Of a stretch of DNA of 5,405 bases, positions 1-5,405 are shown piece by piece. The DNA comes from Gammaproteobacteria bacterium (lineage in GTDB: Bacteria; Pseudomonadota; Gammaproteobacteria; Pseudomonadales; UBA7434). The first letter of the stretch is position 1. Each line of letters begins with the position of its first letter. The notes below the pieces were generated by a model, which was not told where the DNA came from, did not search any database, and saw only the letters and a list, made by a program, of their open reading frames with translations. Location of the stretch: NCBI GenBank assembly GCA_024280785.1, contig JAJRPK010000021.1, forward strand, positions 1 to 5,405, written 5' to 3'. The position numbers and the translations under genes were made by a program.

Positions 1-1311
1 AGCGGCTAGCGCTGCACGTGCTGGCATTTTCTGCCAGAACATGCCCATTATAAATAACACAACAATGCCGGGAGTAAAAAAACCAGTAAATTCTTGAATA
101 AATTGAAAGGCTTGTTTGAAATTTCCTAGTAAAGGTTTGGCAATGAACATGGCAATGATGATCGCTGTGACGGCTACTGTGCGCCCGATTCTGACCAGTT
201 GCTCGTCGCTGGCATTCTTTCTAAAGTGACGGTAGATATCCATTGTAAATATCGTAGAGATTGAATTCATCATCGACGCTAACGATGAAAGAATAGCCGC
301 TATTAATGCAGCAAATACTAGACCTTTGATACCAGATGGTAACAATTTCATCATTTCTGGGTAAGCTTGGTCGGGGGCGGAAAGGTTGGGAGCTAATATT
401 ACGGCGGCGATTCCAGGTAAGACCACAATAACGGGCATTAGTATTTTGAGAGAAGCTGCAAATGCGATGCCTTTTTGTGCTTCTCTAATGTTCTTTGCGG
501 CAAGTGCGCGCTGAATAATATACTGATTAAAACCCCAGTAGGATAAATTCATAATCCACATTCCTCCCACTAAGACGGAGATTCCAGGAAGGTCTTTATA
601 GAATGGGTTGTCTTTTGATAAAATCATATCAAATCGTTCAGGATGTTCACTTACAAGTCGTTTGAACCCTGCAATTACACCATTGTAATTGCCAACTTGG
701 TCAAGGGTTAAATACGCGATTAACAGGCCGCCAAAAACAAGTAAAACAACTTGCACGATGTCTGTGAGGGCCACTGCTTTTAACCCACCGTAAAGAGAGT
801 AAGCCGTTGCAAGCGTGCCAAGAATTAGCATTGCAACTGATAGATCCAGTCCGGTCATCGAATTAATGGCTAAAGCGCCAAGCCATAATATAGCCGTTAG
901 GTTGACTATAATATATAGTACGAGCCAAAAAACAGCCATCAACATTCGCACTGAGTGGTCGTACCTTTTTTCGAGGTACTGTGGCATGGTATAAATTTTT
1001 TGTTTAAGAAATATCGGCAAGAAATATTTCCCAACGATAATCAGCGTGATGGCCGACATCCATTCGTAGGATGCAATTGCCAAGCCTAGAGCATACCCTG
1101 AACCAGACATGCCAATAATTTGTTCAGCTGAAATATTGGCGGCGATAAGTGATGCGCCAATAGCCCACCACGGCAGCGTCTTGCTAGCAAGAAAATAGTC
1201 TTGAGGACTTTTTTTGTGGCCGTCTTTTTCACGTGATACCCATTGTGCAAGTATCAGGATGGTTATCGCATAAATGATTACAATGCTGATATCCAGAGTG
1301 GTGAGTGACAT
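1..1311 (-). CDS. sglT: Sodium/sugar symporter, vSGLT-like (SSS family), C-terminus cut by window edge
   Basis: An inner-membrane solute:sodium symporter that probably brings galactose or glucose into the cell with Na+. I read 437 uninterrupted codons from ATG 1311-1309 to the window edge; relatives are about 530-545 residues, so roughly the last 100 are missing. The protein follows Vibrio parahaemolyticus vSGLT, recalled from memory, nearly segment by segment. Examples are DYFLA (38-42), LPWWAIGASLIAANISAEQ (46-64), GMSGSGY (67-73), SYEWMSAITLIIVGKYFLP (81-99) and YWGFNQYIIQR (258-268). Residues matching vSGLT's sugar contacts are present: Gln64, Glu83, Ser86, Asn255, Tyr258 and Lys289. The Ser342-Ser343 pair matches the Na+ site on TM8, and FQFIQEFTG (402-410) matches the Gln428 region. 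It is the last gene seen in the minus-strand operon, 56 bp after the aldolase. Sugar specificity is inferred from the vSGLT resemblance and the galactonate-type neighbours. Confidence 0.93.
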   Translation of the reverse strand, partial: MSLTTLDISIVIIYAITILILAQWVSREKDGHKKSPQDYFLASKTLPWWAIGASLIAANISAEQIIGMSGSGYALGLAIASYEWMSAITLIIVGKYFLPIFLKQKIYTMPQYLEKRYDHSVRMLMAVFWLVLYIIVNLTAILWLGALAINSMTGLDLSVAMLILGTLATAYSLYGGLKAVALTDIVQVVLLVFGGLLIAYLTLDQVGNYNGVIAGFKRLVSEHPERFDMILSKDNPFYKDLPGISVLVGGMWIMNLSYWGFNQYIIQRALAAKNIREAQKGIAFAASLKILMPVIVVLPGIAAVILAPNLSAPDQAYPEMMKLLPSGIKGLVFAALIAAILSSLASMMNSISTIFTMDIYRHFRKNASDEQLVRIGRTVAVTAIIIAMFIAKPLLGNFKQAFQFIQEFTGFFTPGIVVLFIMGMFWQKMPARAALAA

Positions 1312-1318
1312 AGTATTT

Positions 1319-1322
1319 ACCT
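1319..1322 (-). promoter_or_regulatory. Probable ribosome binding site of the symporter
   Basis: On the minus strand AGGT (within ACAGGT) lies 7 nt before ATG 1311-1309. It supports that start and independent ribosome loading, since the 56-bp gap after the aldolase stop is too long for simple stop-start coupling. The match to the Shine-Dalgarno consensus is short. Confidence 0.45.
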
Positions 1323-1353
1323 GTTATTTCTCGCTGTACTCAGCATTAAAAAG

Positions 1354-1377
1354 TAGGCTTGGTGAGACTAGGCTTGG
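1354..1377 (-). repeat. Short direct repeat at the 3' end of the aldolase gene
   Basis: CCAAGCCTA occurs twice on the minus strand (1377-1369 and 1362-1354), 15 nt apart and therefore in the same frame. The first copy encodes the final Gln-Ala and most of the TAG stop; the second lies just past it. It may be a remnant of a small tandem duplication and carries no evident function. Confidence 0.5.
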
Positions 1378-2039
1378 CCGGGTTTTCCGGAATCGTCGTT
1401 ACACCCGTTTAAAGTGGTGCAAAGAGTTTTTATATTTTCTGCAACTCTCGATGCGTCGAAGCCGGGTTTGTATATTTCACTGCCAATTCCCGCGCCCGTA
1501 GCACCTGCTGAAAGCCATGCTGCTAGGTTGGACGCGTTGATTCCACCAGTGGCGATTATATTGATATTTTTGGGTAAAACTGTCAGTAGCGCCCGCATAA
1601 AATCGACTCCGTAATTTGAGGCGGGGAATAATTTAAGAGATGTGGCCCCTGCGTCTATGGCCGCAAATGCTTCGCTGGGCGTAGCGACACCGGGAACCGA
1701 TATCATGCCTAACTCAATGCTCTTGCCAATAACTTCCTTGTTGCAGTTAGGCGAGACAATTAACTTTCCACCGGCATCAAAAACACGCTGCACCTGATCG
1801 GTGGTAGTGACGGTGCCAGCACCACAAAGGGCATGTTTACCGACTGTGCGGGTAAGTTTTTCAATACTCTTGTAGGGCTCGGGAGAATTTAATGGAATTT
1901 CAATACAGTAGTTTCCCAGGATGACGAGAGTTTTACTTATTGCTTCAACTTCGCTTGGTTGAATGCCGCGAAGGATGCTAATAATCGGGAGCGTGCGTAG
2001 CTGCTCTTTAATACAATAATTCATTACTATTACCGTCAT
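1368..2039 (-). CDS. dgoA: 2-dehydro-3-deoxy-6-phosphogalactonate aldolase (KDPG/KDPGal aldolase family)
   Basis: A cytoplasmic class I (Schiff-base) aldolase that splits 2-keto-3-deoxy-6-phosphogalactonate into pyruvate and glyceraldehyde 3-phosphate, the last step of the pathway. Visible family motifs are ISILRG (20-25), IEIPLNSP (46-53) with the catalytic Glu47, GAGTV (73-77), LIVSPN (93-98), PGVATPSEAF (116-125), LKLFPAS (135-141) with the Schiff-base Lys136, ATGGI (163-167) and GAGIGSEIY (182-190). The EIPLNSP wording and the GAG(I/L)GS(E/D)(I/L)Y ending follow E. coli DgoA more than Eda, and the adjacent galactonokinase agrees; KDPG activity cannot be excluded. The length of 223 aa is slightly above DgoA's roughly 205 because of a short N-terminal lead and a C-terminal tail (DDSGKPGQA). 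The 5' end overlaps dgoK by 32 bp. Met6 (2024-2022) is an alternative start giving a 17-bp overlap and a length closer to the family; GACGG lies 8 nt before it, whereas the first ATG has no visible Shine-Dalgarno. Confidence 0.92.
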   Translation of the reverse strand: MTVIVMNYCIKEQLRTLPIISILRGIQPSEVEAISKTLVILGNYCIEIPLNSPEPYKSIEKLTRTVGKHALCGAGTVTTTDQVQRVFDAGGKLIVSPNCNKEVIGKSIELGMISVPGVATPSEAFAAIDAGATSLKLFPASNYGVDFMRALLTVLPKNINIIATGGINASNLAAWLSAGATGAGIGSEIYKPGFDASRVAENIKTLCTTLNGCNDDSGKPGQA

Positions 2040-2991
2040 AAATTAAATCTAGATAGATTTGATGCATGCCAGCGACTGCGGCATCTTCCCCGTCCATTAC
2101 TATAGATTGCCAGCCGAGCTGCTTTGCTGCTTTGCTATATAAGTACGTTAGATTTTTTTCTCCACAAAACACCAAAGATTTCGGGTCACAGGATTTTAGA
2201 TAAAATTGAGTTGTACAGCTAATGTCTTTGCCAATGATTAGGCCGGAAAGAAAAGCGTGACTATATTCAGGGCGAATAGAGGTGTCCAACTGTCGGCTAC
2301 GTGCTTCAAACAATAAAATCATGGAATCGACGCATTTGTGGTCAGATCCACGCTCTACGCCAAGTTGAAATACTTCCAGGTCAAATTCTTGATCTACGGG
2401 AGCGTTTACGATAACACTATACTTTACTAGCAATCCGTAGAGTTCACCGCTGATGCAGCTAAGAAAGTTTTGCACTGTACCTTGAGAGAAATGAACCCAT
2501 TTGCTATGGGTTCCTGGTAGACAGAATAAGTAGGTGTCTTTTTTAAATTTATCTTCTAAATTGATTGACCCCAATAACTGTATCTCCTCGCCACGCATTA
2601 CATCTGGGGCACCTAACAGATTTTTACAGCGTAGCCCGGGCACAATCCAGCTATTAAATTCCCCGATCATTGTTTGGTATAGGCTTTCGCTCAGGGACGT
2701 TAGTTTTGAGGGGCAGTCCAGGTAGCCGGTGTCTGCCCAGCCAATATTTGATCCGATCATGCCCGATAACATCAGTGTATTGCATTGATAATGCTTCCAA
2801 GGGGAAGTCAGTGAATTGATGACCTTGGGAATTTCTACTTTTCTAATTGAATGGATTCCAGGTCCAATAGCAGATGCAATTGCATGACCAGTTGACGCTT
2901 CGATTAAGGATAGCCTCAATCGACTGGTGCCCCAATCTCCTGTTATATAGTAGGTTTGATCATTTATATTGTCAGTCATGTCAGCGTCCAT
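2008..2991 (-). CDS. dgoK: 2-dehydro-3-deoxygalactonokinase
   Basis: A cytoplasmic sugar-acid kinase that phosphorylates 2-keto-3-deoxygalactonate at C6 with ATP, feeding the aldolase encoded next. The DgoK family signature is complete: the first phosphate loop GDWGTSRLRL (18-27), LSGMIGSNIGW (75-85), WIVPGL (115-120), DVMRGEEIQLLG (130-141), LPGTHSKWV (158-166), SGELYGLL (181-188), GVERGSDH (211-218), LFEARSRQL (227-235) and AFLSGLIIG (246-254). At 327 aa it is longer than E. coli DgoK (about 292), partly through extra N-terminal residues and a C-terminal tail. The annotated ATG has only a weak TTGGAT 1-2 nt upstream; Met5 (2979-2977) is equally plausible and gives an N-terminus closer to the family. 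The gene begins 33 bp after the dehydratase stop, and its 3' end overlaps the aldolase start, which suggests co-transcription and translational coupling. Confidence 0.93.
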   Translation of the reverse strand: MDADMTDNINDQTYYITGDWGTSRLRLSLIEASTGHAIASAIGPGIHSIRKVEIPKVINSLTSPWKHYQCNTLMLSGMIGSNIGWADTGYLDCPSKLTSLSESLYQTMIGEFNSWIVPGLRCKNLLGAPDVMRGEEIQLLGSINLEDKFKKDTYLFCLPGTHSKWVHFSQGTVQNFLSCISGELYGLLVKYSVIVNAPVDQEFDLEVFQLGVERGSDHKCVDSMILLFEARSRQLDTSIRPEYSHAFLSGLIIGKDISCTTQFYLKSCDPKSLVFCGEKNLTYLYSKAAKQLGWQSIVMDGEDAAVAGMHQIYLDLIYDGNSNELLY

Positions 2992-3024
2992 AATCCAAGG
3001 GCCTTCAGGAGGTCGATTAGTCTG

Positions 3025-4749
3025 TCAGTGTGACTCGCGTTCTTCGAGGTCGCCACTTGCTCCTACCAGAAAATCCATATCACATCCCTCATGTGCTTGT
3101 AATACGTGCTCGTAATACAATTTTTTATAACCGCGCAGAAAGGGAGATTGATTAGTCTTCTTCTCTAGTTGTGCTTTTCGCTCGGCCATTTCCTCATAAC
3201 TAATCCACAACTCAAGCTTTCTATTGGGCCCGTCAAAATTAATCTTGTCGCCATTTTTTACTAATGCCAGTGGGCCGCCAGCTTCGGATTCTGGAGATAC
3301 GTGCAAGATGACAGTCCCGAATGCTGTACCGCTCATTCTGGCGTCAGAAATACGCACCATATCTTGAACGCCCTGCTTTAGAAGTTTTTTGGGTATAGGC
3401 ATGTTGCCAACTTCTGGCATTCCTGGATATCCTTTAGGGCCACAACCTTTTAAAACAAGAATAGAATTGGCTGTCACCTTGAGATCATCGTCATCAATGC
3501 GTGCCTTAAAATCTTCGATATTTTCAAATACAACGGCTTCGCCCACATGAGAGAGAAGCGATTCAGATGCTGCGTTAGGTTTGATAATGGCCCCGTTAGG
3601 GCATAAGTTTCCTTTAAGTACCCATGTACCTGAAAGCGGTTTGACCGGTGCTTCTAGTTCGCGAATAACCTCCGTGTTAAAGCAGGTCGCATTTTCATAA
3701 TAAGTTTTTATGGGCTGACCGGTTACAGTGGTGCGGTCAGTGTTTAGGGATCTCTCCAGGATCTTCAAAACCACAGGAATACCTCCTGCGTGATGAAAGT
3801 CTTCCATCAAGTATTTACCAGAAGGAAGCAGGTCAACTATTAGAGGTACTTCACGGCTGAGATGGTCAAAATCGTCAAGCGTTAGATCGATTCCTAAGCG
3901 ACCAGCTAATGCGATAAGGTGAATGACGGCGTTGGTTGATCCACCTATTGCCGCGTGTACTTTGATAGCATCCTCAAAAGCACTTCGAGTTAGAATATCG
4001 GACAGGCGCAAGTTATTATTAACCATGTTCACAATAGTTCGGCCGGTTATATGAGATATTCTTCGTCGATCAGCTTCAACCGCCAAAGCTGTAGCGTTAT
4101 AGGGTAAGCTGATCCCCATTGTTTCGACAATACAGGCGAATGTAGAAGCGCTGCCCATGGTCATACAGGTGCCCGGAGATCGTGACATGCCGCGTTCAGC
4201 CGCGATAAAATCATCCATGGACATTTCCCCTGCCCTAACGGAATCACTAAACTTCCACACATCGGTTCCGGATCCGATGTCTTTACCTCGATATTTCCCG
4301 CTAAGCATCGGGCCAGAAGACACAACTATTGTAGGCAGGTTAACGCTAGCGGCCCCCATGAGTTGCCCTGGCGTTGTTTTATCGCAGCCTCCCAAAAGGA
4401 CGACGCCATCGATAGGGTTGCCACGAATTGACTCTTCAACTTCCATTGCCAGTAAATTTCGAAAAAGCATTGCAGTGGGCCGCATCTGTGTTTCGCCGAG
4501 CGACATGCTTGGAAATTCAACAGGTAATCCACCGGCTTGCCAGATTCCGCGTTTAACGTATTCTGCGAGATCGCGTAAATGTCCATTGCAGGGTGTAATC
4601 TCAGACCAAGTGTTACTTATGCCAATAACAGGTCTGCCATCGAAGCTGTCATCGGGGAAGCCTTGGCTCTTCATCCAGCTTCGATGAATAAAACCATCTT
4701 TATCATTTTTGCCATAGCTTTTATGGCTGCGGAGTTCTTTTTTTGCCAC
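3025..4749 (-). CDS. IlvD/Edd-family sugar-acid dehydratase, probable D-galactonate dehydratase
   Basis: A cytoplasmic Fe-S dehydratase that should remove water from an aldonic acid to give a 2-keto-3-deoxy sugar acid, most likely galactonate to KDGal given dgoK and dgoA downstream. The sequence resembles Rhizobium L-arabinonate dehydratase (579 aa, recalled from memory) over its whole length, down to a shared Ser-His C-terminus. Cys54 (TPCNGHLR), Cys122 (GGCDKTTP) and Cys195 (GTCMTMGSAST) match the three [2Fe-2S] ligands. Glu85, Asp123 and Lys124 match the Mg2+ site and its carbamylated lysine. Ser473 (DARMSGTAFG) matches the catalytic serine. The start is GTG (4749-4747), because no in-frame ATG exists upstream and the next Met is residue 26, inside conserved sequence. 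No good Shine-Dalgarno precedes it. It is the first gene of the minus-strand operon. Arabinonate, fuconate or xylonate could also be substrates, since the family is promiscuous. Confidence 0.9.
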   Translation of the reverse strand: MAKKELRSHKSYGKNDKDGFIHRSWMKSQGFPDDSFDGRPVIGISNTWSEITPCNGHLRDLAEYVKRGIWQAGGLPVEFPSMSLGETQMRPTAMLFRNLLAMEVEESIRGNPIDGVVLLGGCDKTTPGQLMGAASVNLPTIVVSSGPMLSGKYRGKDIGSGTDVWKFSDSVRAGEMSMDDFIAAERGMSRSPGTCMTMGSASTFACIVETMGISLPYNATALAVEADRRRISHITGRTIVNMVNNNLRLSDILTRSAFEDAIKVHAAIGGSTNAVIHLIALAGRLGIDLTLDDFDHLSREVPLIVDLLPSGKYLMEDFHHAGGIPVVLKILERSLNTDRTTVTGQPIKTYYENATCFNTEVIRELEAPVKPLSGTWVLKGNLCPNGAIIKPNAASESLLSHVGEAVVFENIEDFKARIDDDDLKVTANSILVLKGCGPKGYPGMPEVGNMPIPKKLLKQGVQDMVRISDARMSGTAFGTVILHVSPESEAGGPLALVKNGDKINFDGPNRKLELWISYEEMAERKAQLEKKTNQSPFLRGYKKLYYEHVLQAHEGCDMDFLVGASGDLEERESH

Positions 4750-4752
4750 GAC

Positions 4753-4766
4753 TGTTAGCGCTATCC
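4753..4766. promoter_or_regulatory. Putative LacI-family repressor operator
   Basis: The sequence TGTTAGCGCTATCC contains a perfect 8-bp palindrome, TAGCGCTA (4756-4763). The palindrome extends imperfectly to 12 bp (GTTAGCGCTATC, one mismatched pair). A central CG flanked by symmetric arms is typical of LacI/GalR operators. The core matches, as I recall, the TAGCGCTA-centred boxes of xylose repressors in Caulobacter and Xanthomonas. It lies 4-17 nt upstream of the dehydratase GTG, in the transcribed leader, where a bound repressor could block transcription and where the ribosome would also load. Function is inferred from pattern and position only. Confidence 0.5.
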
Positions 4767-4802
4767 CAAATATTGGAGCATTTACATGAGAGGTTAAATT
4801 CT

Positions 4803-4831
4803 ATAATATTATAAGTAATATATATAAACAA
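4803..4831 (-). promoter_or_regulatory. Candidate sigma70 promoter for the dehydratase operon
   Basis: On the minus strand TTGTTT (4831-4826, 3/6 match to TTGACA) is followed after 17 nt by TATTAT (4808-4803, 5/6 match to TATAAT). Transcription would begin near 4796, leaving a leader of roughly 46 nt that contains the palindrome at 4753-4766. A perfect TATAAT at 4813-4808 on the same strand overlaps it but lacks a -35 at suitable spacing. The region is AT-rich, so chance matches are likely. Confidence 0.3.
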
Positions 4832-4835
4832 TCCC

Positions 4836-4864
4836 TTGAAATGGATAATTGTTAAAATTATGTA
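4836..4864 (+). promoter_or_regulatory. Weak candidate sigma70 promoter for the SDR gene
   Basis: TTGAAA (4836-4841) is followed after 17 nt by TATGTA (4859-4864, about 3/6). Transcription would begin near 4871, just upstream of the ribosome binding site. An alternative is TTTACA (4781-4786) with a perfect TATAAT (4802-4807) at a short 15-nt spacing. I cannot choose between them from sequence alone. Confidence 0.2.
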
Positions 4865-4885
4865 AGAAATAGCCGTCTTTAATTT

Positions 4886-4889
4886 GGAG
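4886..4889 (+). promoter_or_regulatory. Ribosome binding site of the SDR gene
   Basis: GGAG lies 5 nt before ATG 4895-4897. It fixes this start even though it gives an N-terminus longer than relatives, and no other Met codon occurs before the Rossmann motif. Confidence 0.75.
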
Positions 4890-4894
4890 CCTTT

Positions 4895-5405
4895 ATGACT
4901 AAGAAGCCAGTTGATCGTCCTGAATCTAACAATGAAGATGCACGAAGTTTATTAGAGGAGGGTGAGGGAAAAGTACTTCCACTATATCGGGATTTATTGG
5001 GGGTCAACGTATTTATCACCGGAGGAGGTTCTGGGATAGGTGCCTATTTTGTTGCTGCATTTTCTTTGCAAGGCGCAAAGGTGGGATTTGTTTCCTTGTC
5101 AGAAGACAGTGGTAACAATTTGTGCGATAGAGTAGCCGCGCGATGTGATGGGCGTCGCCCGACTTATTATCCCTGCGATATTCGCGATATTGCCGCATTG
5201 AAATTTTGCATGGAAGATTTCGAAAAAAATAACGGAGCTACTCAAGTGCTAATTAACAACGCAGCCCGTGATACACGGCACGATGTCAGTTCCTATTCTG
5301 TGGCGGAATGGGATGATGCACTCAATACTAACTTAAGGCCGCACTACTTTACGAGTCAGTTTGTTGTAGATGGAATGCGTGAAGGCGGTTGGGGCAGTAT
5401 TATTA
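4895..5405 (+). CDS. Short-chain dehydrogenase/reductase, probable aldose (galactose) 1-dehydrogenase, C-terminus cut
   Basis: A cytoplasmic NAD(P)-dependent oxidoreductase of the classical SDR family. It probably oxidises an aldose at C1 to the lactone, the entry step of the pathway. I read 170 codons to the window edge; relatives are about 250 residues, so the YxxxK catalytic pair is not visible. Seen are the nucleotide-binding TGGGSGIG (42-49), CDI (94-96) with Asp95, NNAA (121-124, a variant of NNAG) and the helix-4 Asn146 in NTNLR. The stretch NNAARDTRH...EWDDALNTNLR resembles Caulobacter xylose dehydrogenase XylB (NNAGNDDRH...YWDERINVNLR, from memory). It carries about 25 more N-terminal residues than XylB, acidic and polar (1-26), with no signal peptide. 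Ser67 replaces the usual NAD-selecting Asp after the second strand. The gene is transcribed divergently from the operon. Substrate is inferred from context; xylose, arabinose or fucose dehydrogenase are alternatives. Confidence 0.85.
   Translation, partial: MTKKPVDRPESNNEDARSLLEEGEGKVLPLYRDLLGVNVFITGGGSGIGAYFVAAFSLQGAKVGFVSLSEDSGNNLCDRVAARCDGRRPTYYPCDIRDIAALKFCMEDFEKNNGATQVLINNAARDTRHDVSSYSVAEWDDALNTNLRPHYFTSQFVVDGMREGGWGSII

Larger units (their letters stand above)
4750..4894. promoter_or_regulatory. Divergent intergenic regulatory region between dehydratase operon and SDR gene
   Basis: This is the only sizeable gap in the window, and it must hold the promoters for both the minus-strand operon and the plus-strand SDR gene. 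Positions 4797-4865 are strongly AT-rich, with several -10-like hexamers on both strands. A LacI-type palindrome lies next to the dehydratase start and a good ribosome binding site next to the SDR start. No CRP-like TGTGA-N6-TCACA site and no small gene were seen. Confidence 0.75.

Noticed and set aside
5..14. Second TAGCGCT-like sequence (gctagcgctg)
   Set aside because: It lies inside symporter codons for Ala-Ala-Leu-Ala and has a broken palindrome; chance is sufficient.
1312..1367. Possible terminator or promoter between aldolase and symporter
   Set aside because: No stable GC stem with a T-run and no convincing -10/-35 pair on the minus strand; best read as an intra-operon gap.
1274..1614. 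Two plus-strand open frames opposite the symporter start and the aldolase end
   Set aside because: Both are shadows of well-supported minus-strand genes and show no recognisable protein features.
2534..2725. Plus-strand 63-codon open frame inside dgoK
   Set aside because: It is antisense to conserved kinase motifs and has no recognisable features.
3007..3012. Perfect AGGAGG Shine-Dalgarno-like hexamer on the plus strand
   Set aside because: Genes here are on the minus strand, where it reads CCTCCT, and no plus-strand gene follows it.
4326..4586. Minus-strand 86-codon open frame in another frame of the dehydratase
   Set aside because: It overlaps the Fe-S and Mg-site region of the real gene; its sequence looks like an out-of-frame translation.
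4157..4687. Plus-strand open frame of 176 codons opposite the dehydratase
   Set aside because: It lies fully antisense to a strongly conserved gene, resembles no family I know, and is explained by codon bias of the real frame.
5016..5198. Minus-strand 60-codon open frame opposite the SDR
   Set aside because: It is antisense to the Rossmann fold coding region and has no supporting features.

Overview
The window holds a compact gene cluster that looks like an oxidative (De Ley-Doudoroff type) D-galactose pathway from a Gram-negative bacterium. The transporter closely resembles the Vibrio Na+/galactose symporter vSGLT, base composition is moderate, and the catabolic genes are packed in an operon. 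I infer a marine or polysaccharide-degrading gammaproteobacterium. The taxon is not proven by anything in the sequence.

Layout. Four genes lie on the minus strand and read 4749 -> 1. They are an IlvD/Edd-family sugar-acid dehydratase (4749-3025), a 2-dehydro-3-deoxygalactonokinase (2991-2008, dgoK), a 2-dehydro-3-deoxy-6-phosphogalactonate aldolase (2039-1368, dgoA), and a vSGLT-like sodium/sugar symporter (1311-1, cut by the window edge, about 437 residues visible). Gaps are 33 bp, an overlap of 17-32 bp, and 56 bp, so a single operon is likely. A short-chain dehydrogenase/reductase gene (4895-end, cut) faces the other way across a 145-bp AT-rich divergent intergenic region. Its visible half most resembles the XylB-type aldose 1-dehydrogenases.

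Working model: the symporter imports galactose with Na+. The SDR oxidises it at C1 to galactono-lactone or galactonate. The IlvD/Edd enzyme dehydrates galactonate to 2-keto-3-deoxygalactonate (KDGal). DgoK phosphorylates KDGal, and DgoA splits the product into pyruvate and glyceraldehyde 3-phosphate. No lactonase and no regulator are visible; they may lie outside the window or the lactone may open spontaneously.

Regulation: just upstream of the dehydratase start there is a near-palindrome, TGTTAGCGCTATCC, centred on TAGCGCTA. It looks like a LacI-family sugar-repressor operator. It sits where a Shine-Dalgarno sequence would be expected for a GTG-started gene that has no clear one. The most notable points are the dehydratase-family replacement (IlvD/Edd instead of the enolase-family DgoD), the operator, and an SDR with an N-terminal extension and an altered cofactor-selecting position. 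I saw no RNA genes, CRISPR arrays, insertion sequences or convincing terminators.
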